NCBI RefSeq assembly: GCF_041146395.1
Contig: NC_090997.1
Coordinates: 38,791,501-38,855,500 of the forward strand
Source: Eulemur rufifrons
Lineage: Eukaryota > Chordata > Mammalia > Primates > Lemuridae
DNA length: 64,000 nt
Reading direction: 5' to 3'
Positions 46,966 through 58,071 of this stretch are shown one piece after another (positions within the stretch are counted from its first letter, which is position 1; each line of letters begins with the position of its first letter). The notes under the pieces are model-generated. The model was not told where the DNA came from. It searched no databases and saw nothing but the letters and a program-made list of their open reading frames with translations. Both the position numbers and the translations under genes were made by a program.

Positions 46966-49250
46966 GATACAACTTTGATGGTAATCTTCTTCCTTCCCAC
47001 TCTAGTCAAGATACAGAGACCATCTACTCTGGAATGAAGTATAAGTTATTAATTGAATAAGTTTGCTGTGTTTTGGACATAGCTGTGGTAAAGCTGCCAC
47101 TTAATAAATGATATAGCCCATCATCAGTACATTTGTGTAGGAGCTAGCTACTGAGATCTTAGATATATCCAAATGAAGATTGTCTTGGTACCAATAGTGG
47201 AATGAGTAAGTAAGTCTGTTACTTCTAAGTTTTATGCTTTACTGTCTGTATCAGTGCTCCCAAACCCACGTAAAAGGGATGAGGCAGGAAATACAAATTA
47301 GGCAGGGTTAGTGAACCCGCATGCATATAATGCACGCAATGGAGGAAGCTACTGCCACTCAACGTCTGAGGATTAGGAATGAGGTTTCCTGTTGCTTGTT
47401 CCTGTAAATTTGCAAGGGAATTGCAAGTCTGAATTTTTATATGAAATCTCCTGATTTTTTAAGTGTGCATTTTTGAAAAAGAATAGTGTTTAGGTAGAAT
47501 AAAACATGTCTGTGGACACTAACTTGTTGCTTCAGTTCTACATATTGCTCACTTTGATCCAGACCAACTCTCCTCCACTGCAGCAGATGCATCTTTGAGA
47601 AATACATTGACTACAGATGTGCTTAACATCAGCATATTCACTTATCACTGTAGATCTTTGTGCTTTGAACCAGTGCTTCCTCAAAGTAAGATGCTGAGAT
47701 TTTAATTTAAAAATTCAATTTTAATAAACTAAACATAAGGAAGATACTTCAATGCCATACTGGTTTAAAGGATACCTGGAGCCAATTCTGTGTGTGGGGG
47801 GGGCGGGGAGGGGTTTCCACTCACTCTGGAGAAGAAGATGATGTAATTAATATTTCTATGTTTATTTGGTGTGTGAAGCCAAATAGTCAAATGCTGAGTG
47901 CATTTTAAAAAATCAAAATCAGCAATTCAATTATTTTCTTTATTAGAACAGCCAGGAGTGAGCTTGTTAAGATGGATCTGCTTTGTCGTAGCTTGCTCTG
48001 CTGGCAGTGTCTAAACGAATTAAATGAGTCATGAGTCAAAGAAATCTCACAGGCGGCTTTAATCTCCTGTCAGAAAGAATAGCTAACTGAGTCAAACGTC
48101 AGTAATTTTTTTCTTGGCTCATCTTAGGGGCTCGCGTTCTTAGCTGCATATCTGTGGACTTGCATTTTAATCTAAAAATTGCACTCCTAATGTATTATTA
48201 AGACTAGAAATTTGGGTATCTTCTAAGTTAGTGATTTGCTAATTCTTAAAGGTCACCCACCTGAAAATGCGATCTCTCTTCTGAAACTTGTATAAGACAA
48301 TTTCTTTATCACTCAGTTCTACTAGAACCAAGCCACAGTTATGTTTCCCATTTTGGTAAGTCCAGCAAGTTCCCAAATTTCCATTTTGAGATTTTTCATT
48401 TCTAGTACACATAATAGAAAAGTATATATATCACACGTGAGGCTCTGTCAAGAGAAATGTAGTTGGAATGTGGTTTTCTTGTGTTTCATGTAAAATTCTC
48501 TGAAGGATCCTATGACTGAGAAATTTATGTCAGACAGTGATCCAGAAATGAGGTCAGTCTTTTCTCTGCTTTAAAGGACCATTGAGCTAGTGAGAATTTG
48601 GGTTACTACTATTCCATTCAGTTCCTATTTTAAGGACTAACATATTATGCTCTACTAGGCAAGTCTTTTAAGAAAAAGACCCTCTTCTACCAGGTTGGGT
48701 CTTTCCAGAGGGGAAAAAAATAGTCCATAGACGTCACATGTTTATTTGTTTGAAGGCTGCAATGTTAAGAAATAACAATTGCTGACTCAAGAGTCTATGA
48801 TGACCCAGAGTGCTACAAAGGAAACTAAAGCTTTCAGATTCATTTTAAAGACATCTTTGCTCTTAGAGTTTAGCAATTTGGTCATCATGGGCCGGTGGCT
48901 TCTTGATTACACACACAAAACACAACTACACATACAGGAATAGTTCTGTGTGAATCTAAAGGTTCAGACACTTAAAGTTTCTGGAAAGCATGATCACGCA
49001 TTAAGTAGGGACCATTTCCTGACCTCTCACCTGATTCATGAAGGTGCCCTAATAGGTTTCTAGTTTCTTGGCCAGCAGTTTCTCTCCACTCTCACTGGGT
49101 ATTTTCTAGGTTAATACCTGTTTCTTAGCACCAGTGGTAGACTTCTGTATTTTGGTAGGAATGCTCTCGTCTTTCTGCAAATAAGGATCGCCAATATTCC
49201 AACTTTGGAATTAAGTAGATCAAATCTCACCTTTGACCTACTTGTATTTA
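46966..49250. other. Longest repeat-poor stretch
   Basis: Over 2 kb without any repeat I recognise, apart from a G-run near 47797-47813. No ORF of note. It contains the AP-1-type motif cluster listed separately. It is the best candidate in the window for conserved non-coding function, but that is inference. Confidence 0.45.
48025..48094. promoter_or_regulatory. Cluster of AP-1/MARE-type sites
   Basis: Three exact TGAGTCA heptamers: two back to back at 48025-48031 and 48032-48038, and a third at 48088-48094. A half-CRE (ACGTCA) follows at about 48097-48102, and a TGACTCA lies near 48782. TGAGTCA is the consensus for FOS/JUN and for the core of MAF/NRF2 sites. Enhancer function is inferred from spacing and the lack of repeats. 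Confidence 0.45.
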
Positions 49251-49254
49251 GTTT

Positions 49255-50050
49255 TATTTTGGCCATAAAAAATATAGCAATAACCCATGGACCTACAACT
49301 ACTTTGAGAAATTAAACATAAATTTCAGCTCCTATATACCCCCCTTTATTCCTCCCCAGAGGTAATCATTGTTTTGGTTTTTAAATACAATATTATATAT
49401 ATAGTCCCCCAAAGCATACATAATATTTTGCATATTTTTATATTTTATTATATAAAATGGTATCATATTCATGTATCCTCTTGAGAGTATTTACACATAT
49501 TATACTATAATCATTTCTACCCCAAAGATGAGAAGAAATTTTTCCTATAGATCTAAAAATCCTTTGTGGATTTTCAATGTGCTTCCCCTTGTAAACAGCA
49601 GTGTCAGTTCTTGACCAGTTAAATGCATATATGCACAGGTAGAAATACACAAGGGTATTTGTTGCAGCACTATTGAAATAGTAAAAACTAATAAATTATA
49701 GTCCTTACTATGCAGCAATGTAAAGAAATGAGGTAGATATATAATTACTGATCATAAGTAAGTCTCTAAGACATATCATTAAATAAAAGTAATTGTAAGA
49801 CAAAATTAATGTTATAATACAATTTATGTTTCAATGTGATTTTTATATGCAGTAGCATTGTAAATAGTTTTGGAAGCATACATTGAAAGCTGATAACAAC
49901 GATGATTTCTAGGATGGAGGTAGGAGGTAGAGGATTGTATGACTGTTATTAGTTGAGTTTTTAAAATAAGAAAGTCATATGTTAATTGATTATTTGAAAT
50001 GTAAATAGAATTTAAAGTACATAAAAATGGTCAATGTAACATTTTCAGGG
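49255..50050. mobile_element. Old L1M fragments, mixed orientation
   Basis: At 49330-49440 the text resembles an antisense L1M 3' UTR ('CCCCAGAGGTAATCATTG'). At 49630-49960 it resembles sense L1M 3' ORF2 to UTR ('GTATTTGTTGCAGCACTATTG', 'GATGATTTCTAGGATGGAGG'). Boundaries are vague. Confidence 0.6.
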
Positions 50051-50462
50051 CAGGCTAATAATACTGTGGCTTGAAGCAAGAAATTAAAACTATCTCAGCA
50101 AATGACTAGCTGAAATGACCTCAATGAGAATAAACTAACTGGGGGACTGAATTCAGTGTCTACGTAAATACCCACCCAAACCTCTTACGTTTACAGAATG
50201 TATGTATGAATAACCGTATCAGCACTGGCAAGCAAGAAAAGTCACCATCAGCAGACCAGAAATTGTGAGGCACACCCAGAAGAAAGAAATCAATGGGCTT
50301 GGATTGACAAGAGTTGAGGAAACCCAACCTACATTATGTACATGAAGAAACCACTGAGAATATAAGACAAAATCCACTGAAATTCTAAAAATAGAGTGAA
50401 AAAAATACCAGGAACTGGACAGAACACTGGGGTAATAAAGAAAGTAATTAATAATTTAATTA

Positions 50463-50811
<349 letters not shown>

Positions 50812-51719
50812 CCGCAGCCTTAACGACTGAATTAGAAAAGCATCACTAACACAAGGCTAAAGTCCTCAAAATACATTCCAAAGAAGAGTGACACACCAGG
50901 TAGGGGAGGGTTCTAAAGAGGGTACAGATGTCTTAAAGAGACATGTAGCCAAACTAAAGGAACAAGGCAGCCTTGTCCAGGAGGGAGGAACACTAAAGAT
51001 AGCCACTGCCCTTCTTATTTTAGCCCCTGGGAGCTCCAGCTTGCCGGCCTGCTCCATGCCCAGGTGCCCTAGAGTGAAGCCTCCTGGGGAACAGGCTGCA
51101 TAAGCCTGCAATCAGCTCTGTCATTCAAGGGGGAGAAAACCCACACCAGCTACCAGGTTATCAGCAGCGTTTCTTATTCACAGACGTGAATGAACAACAA
51201 AATAATCATATATTTGGGGAAAAACAACTCAATGAAAAGGAGGACCAATATGAACAAGCAAGCGAACTAAGGAACAGACCACATAAGCAGCAGAGAAAAT
51301 TAAAGGACACAGACCATAAAAAAAACAAATTCTAAGTGATATTCTCATGAATTTTGCAAAGAAAATTAAATTTGTAAGGGAAAAGAACAACTAGAGAACA
51401 CAAAAGATTTAGAGTTTTAAAACTTTAGAAGTTAGAAATTGCCCTTGAGGACACACTCCAATAAAACTAGGGTCAAACGGACCACGAGGAAGACAACATG
51501 CGATGCAGAAAACAGAAACCTTAGCCCAGGAGGGCAGTGAAGGGAAAGCCTTGAAAAACAGCTCTGCAACAGGCCTAAAGAGCAGTCAGTATGGAGTGGA
51601 GCAGAGGACAGGTGGATAGATCCCAGGAGGGATGTCTTCAGGAAAATGACGGGGGACTCGAGAACAGACGGCATGATGAAAAGTATGAAAAAAGAGCGTA
51701 AAATAATAAAGAGATATGA

Positions 51720-52062
51720 TGTTGCTACAGACTAAATGTTTCCTAAATCCTAACCCCCAATGTAATGGTATTAGTGAGGGGGTCCTTTGGAAAATGATTA
51801 GCTTGTTAGAACAGAACCCTCATGGTTGGGATTTGTGCTCTTGCGAAAGAGGCCCAGAGAGGTCCCTTTTCCTTCTGCCGTGGGCACAGCGAGAAGACAG
51901 GTATCTATGAATTAGGAAGTGTGCCCTCACCACGTACTGAATCTGCTGGTACCTTGATCTTGGGCTTCTCAGCCTCAAGAACTGTGAGAAATATTATATA
52001 TTTCTTTTGTTTATAAGCCACCCACTTTATGGCATTCTGGTATGGCAGGATGAATTGACTGA
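51720..52062 (+). mobile_element. Solo MaLR LTR
   Basis: Starts TGTTGCTACAGACTAAATG and ends near 'GATGAATTGACTGAAA', with 'CCTTGATCTTGGGCTTCTCA' and 'GAACTGTGAGAAATATTATA' inside. It is more diverged than the copy at 7642. Confidence 0.85.
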
Positions 52063-52065
52063 AAG

Positions 52066-52263
52066 AGGCCCATAGGCCAAATCTGGCCTGCTAATTTATT
52101 TTCATTAAAGTTTTATTGGAACACAGCCATATTCATTCATTTTTGTATTTTCTATGGCTGTTTTCATGTTCTAACAGAGTTGGATAGTTGTGACAGAGAC
52201 TGTGTGATCCACAAAGGTACTTAATATCTGGTCCCATGCAGAAAATGTTTGCCAAGGATGCCT
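52066..52263. mobile_element. hAT-type MITE remnant
   Basis: 'AGGCCAAATCTGGCCTGC', 'AGTTTTATTGGAACACAGCC' and 'GAAAATGTTTGCCAAGGATG' in the order of the family also seen at 14033. The first terminus is lost. Confidence 0.8.
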
Positions 52264-52339
52264 GCACTGGAGAAATGTAAATGAAATAAAAACATATATC
52301 TGCATAGTATAAGACAGAAAACAAACAAACCAGAACAAC

Positions 52340-53465
52340 AACAACAAAAAGAATACTATATAGGATAACAGACTTAAACCTAAGGCATGAAACTATAAGA
52401 ATTCTAGAAGAAAATGTTGGAAAAACTCTTACAGACATTGGCCTAGGCAAAGAATTTATGAGGAAGACCCCAAAGGCAATCACAGCAGCAACAAAAATAA
52501 GTAAATGGGACCTGATCAAATTAAAAAGCTTCTGCACAGCCAAAGAAACTATCTCCACAGACAACCTACAGAATGGGAGAAAATATTTGCATGCTACACA
52601 TCCGATAAAAGGCTGATAACTAGAATCTATATAGAACTCAGGAAAATCAGCAAGAAAAAATCCTATCAAAAAGTGGGTAAAGGACATGAATAGAAACTTT
52701 TCAAAAGAAGATAGACTAATGGCCAAGGAACATATGAAAAAATGCTCAACATCTCTAATCATCAGGGAAATGCAAATCAAAACCACAATGAGAGATCACT
52801 TAACTCCAGTGAGAATGGCCTTTATCAGAAAGTCCCAAAACAATAAATATTGGCATGGATGCGGTGAGATAGGAACACTCATACACTGCTGGTGGGACTG
52901 CAAACTAGTGCAACCCCTGTGGAAAATAAGATGGAGATACTTCAAAGAGATACAAGTAGAACTACCAGCAATCCCATTACTGGGCATCCACCCAAAGGGA
53001 AAAAAGACATTCTATTAAAAAGACATCTGCACTAGAATGTTTATAGCAGCACAGTTCACAATTGCAAAGATGTGGAAACATCCCAAGTGCCCATCAATAC
53101 ATCAGGGGATTAATAAAATGTGGTATAAACAATGGTGGTCTAGCACCTCTTGTATTATCCTGGATAGAGCTGGAGCCCATTCTACTAAGTGAAGTATCAC
53201 AAGAATGGAAAAACAAGCACCATATGTATTCACCATCAAATTGGTATTAATTGATCAACGTTTGTGTGCACATATAGTAGTAACATTCATCTGGTGTTGG
53301 GCAGGTGGTGGGGAGAAGGGGATGGGTATATTCACACCTAATGGGTACAGGCAGTGAGCACCATCGGGGGGATGGACATACTTGAAGCTCTGATTCGGGT
53401 GGGGCAAAGGCAATATACATAACCTAAACATTTGTAATCCCGTAAAATGTTGAAATAAAAAATAA
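52340..53465 (+). mobile_element. L1 3' end, lineage-specific, 5'-truncated
   Basis: Contains late ORF2 and the 3' UTR. Open frames at 52505-52693 and 52686-53018 carry pieces of the ORF2 C-terminal region, including [12 protein letters not shown] and IPLLGIHPK. The 3' UTR has GGGCAGGTGGTGGGGAGAAG and the tail CAATATACATAACCTAAAC to GTTGAAATAAAAAA. The frame is broken, but it is less diverged than the surrounding L1, so it is among the younger elements here. Confidence 0.92.
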
Positions 53466-54278
53466 AATAGATAGTAAGAATAAGCCCAAACATACTATAT
53501 TATAATAAATATGTATGGGTTAAATTTCTTTATGCTTAAATTGGAAAAACTATATATCCTATGATAACTGTTTATAAGAAGCTCACCCAGAACAGTATAC
53601 CATAGAAATATGGAAACTAGTGAAATGAATAAAAATGTACCAGCAAAATGTGATCTCTAAAAACAATGCAGTAAAATTAAACTTAATAATGAAATGATAT
53701 GTTTTTAAAAATCTCTAAGATGTTTTAAAATATTCTCTCTAAAAAGCTGTTGAACTTAAGAGGAAATAAAACAAAGTATAGATTATTAGAAAATAAATCA
53801 AAGTAGCATGTATCATTGCTTAGAGGATGAATCTGAGATAGTTCCCAAAGGAAAAGGTATCCTGCTGGATACTTTTTAGAGAACAATGAACTTAAAAAAA
53901 GAATTAATGCCCCAAATTAGAAAAAGAACAACAAACAAAAAAATCAAAGATGTAGTATAGAAAAAATTAAAGATGTAAGTTGAGATTATTGAAGTATAAA
54001 ACTTTACTCCACTTAAACTTATCAATAAAACCCAACTAGTGTTTTGGAAAGATCATGGGGAAAAAACTTTAAAAGTAGGCAAGGCTGACAAATTTAAAAA
54101 GAGAGAAGATATAAATCAACAGCATTAGGAATGAGAAGGGAACAAAATTATAAAACAGAAGGAACTGTCAAAAATACAATACTGCTATGTTTATCATTGT
54201 GCCAATAATTTGATAAAATAGATAAAATTAATAATTTTTATTGTAAAGGAAAGAGGCATTTGTAGTTAGGGGTAGGGA

Positions 54279-54738
54279 TGGGTTGGAAGACAGAATAATG
54301 CACCCCCAAAGATGTCCATGTGCTAATCCCCAGGACCTGCGGGTATATCACATTAGGTGGCACAGGGGAATTTAAGATAGTAGATAGAATTAAGGTTGCT
54401 AATCAGCTGACATTAAAATAGGTTACTTTGGATTCTTGGGGTGGGTCCAAGGGTTCTTAAATGTGAAAAAGGAAGCCAGAAGAGGAGGTCAGAGTGATGT
54501 GGTATGAGAACTCCACCTGCTCTTGCTAGCTTTGAACATGGAAGGGAGCCAAGAGCTAAGGAATGTGGGCGGCCTTCTAGAAGCTGAAAAGGGCAAGGAA
54601 ATGGATTTTCCCATAGAGAATCCTCCAGAAAGGAATGCAGTCCTGCCAACTCCTGGATTTTATCCCAGTGAGACTCATGGCAGACTTCTGAACTACAGAA
54701 CTGTAAGATAATAAATCCGTGTTATTTTAAGTCTCTGA
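54279..54738 (+). mobile_element. MLT1 (MaLR) LTR
   Basis: Nearly whole LTR: 'GACAGAATAATGCACCCCC', 'GATGTCCATGTGCTAATCCC', 'GCCAAGAGCTAAGGAATG', 'CCAGTGAGACTCATGGCAGA' and 'AACTGTAAGATAATAAATCC' in family order. The last ~50 bp are missing. Confidence 0.88.
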
Positions 54739-55460
54739 CCCTCTTTGTTCTTTCACATATAAGGACACTTGTGATTACACTGGGCCCACCCAGATAATCC
54801 AGGATAATCTTCCCATCAAGATCATTAATTTAATCATATCTGCAAAATCCTTTTTGCCAGGTAAGGTAACATATTCTCAGGTTCTGGGGATGGGGATGTG
54901 GACATCTTTGTGGGATCATTGTTCTGCCTATCACAGAACATCTGACTCTCTCACTCAACTTTTTTCTTATACCCTCATGCTCTTGCCTTCACATAACATC
55001 TCGAGAGAATTCCTTAGTCTTTCAATTCACTAATCTGATCTTTTCTTGTGTTCATTCTGTTTCATAATCAGTTTTTAATTTCAGTAACCATACTTTTAAT
55101 TTCCAAGAACTCTGATTTGTGTTTAGTATGTGTGAACACGACCTCTTCTATCTCTCTGAAAATACGAATTAGATTTATTTTAATATTTTATTCTATTTTC
55201 CATATTACCTCTGTTTCCCTGGAAGTTAATTCTTTTCTTTGTTGTAGTTTGTGTTTTCTCTGCTGTAGGCTTTTCTCAAATATTTGGTGACTCCTAATTT
55301 GCAAATTATACTTTTAGATGACTTTTTAGATAGTCATGTTATTTATATTGCCTTAAAAGGAGCCTTTTCATTTCCATGATTGGAATATAGGTTTTGCTTT
55401 CAGAAGCACTGATAGTTGTAAGAAAGGTGGGAGAAAGGGTTTAGGTTGGGGAGGTGATCT
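54739..55460. other. Single-copy or old L1-like sequence
   Basis: 55020-55330 is T-rich and faintly resembles antisense L1 (TTTAATTTCCAAGAACTCTG). The rest is unassigned. Confidence 0.35.
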
Positions 55461-55464
55461 TTTA

Positions 55465-55735
55465 GGCTGTGCAGTAGAGGTTAGTAGTTAAGGGTGAGCT
55501 CTAATACTAGATCAACTGGGATCAAATGCTGGCTCTGCTATGTGTAGCTATAAATCAGAAAATTTACCTAATCACTTTGTGCTCTGGTTTCCCTATCTTT
55601 AAAATTGTGATAAGAGTAGTGCCTACTACATAGGGTTTTTATGAGGATTAAATGAATCTGTATGCATAAAGTTTAATAACAGTGTTTAGCATATAGTAAG
55701 AGTTCAATACATGTTAGCTATTGTTGTTTTTTAAA
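55465..55735 (+). mobile_element. MIR SINE, nearly full length
   Basis: 'GATCAACTGGGATCAAATGC', 'TGGCTCTGCTATGTGTAGCT', 'TTATGAGGATTAAATGAATC' and 'AGTGTTTAGCATATAGTAAG' cover the whole MIR in sense order. Confidence 0.93.
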
Positions 55736-56203
55736 TGCTCAATTTGTGAACCTGTGCAGCAATGGTTTTAATTTTGAGCAAATGCTGGAATCAGCTAGTC
55801 TTAGCCCTTTTTTCTGCCACCCACCTGTAGGCTACTTCTTCTCTTAATCCACACTATCTCTGCTTTTGAGACTATTCTCTTGCCCTTCCAATTTTCTCCC
55901 ATTTCTACTCTCCAAAAGAAATTAACAGTTAGATTTCCAGCTTCCCATAAATTTTCTACCCATACGCAAGTATATATAATGTATAACATATAGTGACTTA
56001 TACATAAAATTCTCTCCCTGTTTTTAAACAGAAACTAATTTATCTGCAACTTCCTTTTTTCAAGTACTGAATTTTAGACATATTTTTATATAAAAAATGT
56101 ATATATGAGTTTTCTTTACAGAGAAGAAGAGGAAATAATGAATAATTTTATAAATGGTATGGACACAGTAGGTTACATATTTGGGAAAAATAAAACTAAT
56201 TAA
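55736..56203. other. Single-copy sequence
   Basis: AT-rich and unassigned. Confidence 0.4.
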
Positions 56204-56216
56204 AGAATTAGATATA

Positions 56217-56642
56217 GGCTGGGTGTGGTGGCTCATGCCTGTAATCCTAGCACTCTGGGAGGCTGAGGTGAGAGGATTGCTTGAGTTCAGGTGTTTGAGA
56301 CCAGCCTGAGCAATAGCAAGACCCCGTTTCTACTTAAAAAAGAAAAAAATTAGCTGGGCAACTAAAAACAGAAAAAAAATTAAGCGTGGTGGTGTGCGCC
56401 TATAGTCCCAGCTACTCAGGAGGCTGAGGCAGGAGGATCACTTGAGCCCAGGAGTTTGAGGTTGCTGTGAGCTAGGCTGATGCCACGGCACTCACTCTAG
56501 CCCAGGCAACAGATCCAGATTCTGTCTCAAAAAGAAAAAAGAAAAATAAAAGAAAAACATAGTTAAGAGCTGGGCAAAGACAATATATGTAACCTAAACA
56601 TTTGTACCCCCATAATATGCTGAAATAAAAAATTTAGAAAAT
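56217..56642 (+). mobile_element. Alu-L1 3'-end chimeric retroelement
   Basis: A complete Alu (GGCTGGGTGTGGTGGC to 'GATTCTGTCTCAAAAAG', ending near 56545) is followed by an A-rich joint and the last ~65 bp of the lineage-specific L1, CAAAGACAATATATGTAACC to ATGCTGAAATAAAAAA. The L1 part ends at about 56634. One perfect 13-bp duplication, AGAATTAGATATA, encloses both parts at 56204-56216 and 56643-56655. No second duplication separates Alu from L1. Confidence 0.88.
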
Positions 56643-56655
56643 AGAATTAGATATA

Positions 56656-57245
56656 AAATGCCAAATGTTATCCAGAGAAAAATAGAAGTAAATAGCAAAG
56701 AAAGAACTTGTATGGGTTAGATTTGATTACATAACACAAGAGTTCTTTAAGAAAATAGACTGAATTCACATTTTAAAGTCATCTCCTTCATCCTAGATCC
56801 CATTGAAATGACAGTTTAAATTTTCAAAATAAAACGCATAGCAACTCTGGAAATCCAGGAGGATGTACCTACAGGGCAGGGCAGGGCAGGTAGGAGTTTC
56901 TGGAGCATACAATGCATAAAATACAAGCAGATCCATGGTGAGACAACATAGTCAAGGGACTGGTACAGAAGCAAAAGTGATTCCTCCAAAAGTGAATTTC
57001 CCTGGGAGAACTGTGGAAGAATCTTACCCCAGAGACTGTGTAGACTGGCAAAGGAGCAGCCAGTAGACACTTGGCCAAAGACCTGGGTCAGGAGCAGCCG
57101 ACCATTTACTCCTGGCTGAAAGCACATGAGCAATCCTCTAAGCTGAGAATTCTGACCAGGGAGACTCAGACACCTCAGACTACCAACTGCTGTGTTGCTG
57201 GGGGTGGGTATGAGAAGTCCCTATAATAACATTAACATTGGAAAT
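56656..57245. other. Single-copy sequence with GGCAG repeats
   Basis: Contains a short (GGGCA)n run near 56874-56890. The minus ORF 56816-57133 (105 codons) is not recognisable. Confidence 0.4.
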
Positions 57246-57249
57246 AATA

Positions 57250-57480
57250 GCTAATATTTATTTATTTATTTTTAATTTCAAAATGTTAATTAAGGGCTAC
57301 AAGTATTTTTGTTACATGGATATCTTGTATAATGCTTAAGTCAGGGTTTTTAGTGTGCCCATCACCAGAATGGTGTTCATCATACTCAATATACTTAATT
57401 GATGACATTCTTTTGTTAGTGCCACTCTGCTTTTTTTTAAACTTTATAACATGTTTTAACAGTTTGTAGAGTTACTCTCC
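57250..57480 (-). mobile_element. L1 3' end, antisense
   Basis: 'TTTCAAAATGTTAATTAAGG', 'TGCTTAAGTCAGGGTTTTTA', 'GTGTGCCCATCACCAGAATG' and 'GGTGTTCATCATACTCAATA' match the antisense L1 3' UTR. Confidence 0.75.
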
Positions 57481-57611
57481 CCCTAATTATTCATTTTTAA
57501 AAATGTTCTTAGAGATTTTTGCTGTCTGTCTTTTTAGTAATTTATTTAAGAGTTTACTTATCCCCAATTTTAAAAATAGTGTATAAAGTCAACTCCAACT
57601 TGGCTATTTAT

Positions 57612-57920
57612 TTGTTTGTTTAGAGACAGGGTCTTGGGTCTCAGGTCTCAGATTTCTCTCTGTCACCCAGGCTGGAGTGCAGTGGCATGACAGTAGCTCA
57701 CTGGAACCTTGAACTCCTGTCTCCTGGCTCCAGTGATCCTCCTGCCTCAGCCTTTGGAGTAGCTGGGACCACAGGTGTGCACCACCACACCTGGCTAATT
57801 TTTTAAAATTTTTGTATAGACGAGGTCTCACTATTTTATCCAGGCTGGTCACTGCTGGCCCCAAGTGATCCTCCCTCCTCGGCCTCCCAAAGTGCTGGGA
57901 TTACAGGCATGAGTCACCGC
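57612..57920 (-). mobile_element. Alu, antisense, older type
   Basis: T-rich tail, 'GGCTGGAGTGCAGTGGCATG', then the left arm to 'GGCATGAGTCACCGC'. It lacks the lemur linker and about the last 10 bp of its 5' end, where it joins the next Alu directly. Confidence 0.93.
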
Positions 57921-58071
57921 GTCTGTAATTTTAGCATTATGGGAGGCCAAGGCGGGAGGATCACTTGAACCCAGGAGTTTGAGGTTGCTGTGAGCTAGGC
58001 TGACACAGTGGCACTCTAGCCTGGGTGACAGAGGGAGACTCTGTCTCAAAAAAAAAAAAAAAAAAAAAAAC
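57921..58071 (+). mobile_element. Alu-derived monomer, head-to-head with the previous Alu
   Basis: Starts at GTCTGTAATTTTAGCATTATG, which is position ~20 of an Alu. It passes straight into right-arm sequence (GAGTTTGAGGTTGCTGTGAG) and ends in ~24 A. It is therefore a single arm of about 130 bp. It joins the antisense Alu with no spacer. Confidence 0.9.

Noticed and set aside
52133..52786. Longest ORF in the window, 217 codons on minus
   Set aside because: It runs antisense through the end of an LTR, a hAT remnant and L1 ORF2. The sense strand is recognisable L1, so this is a shadow frame.
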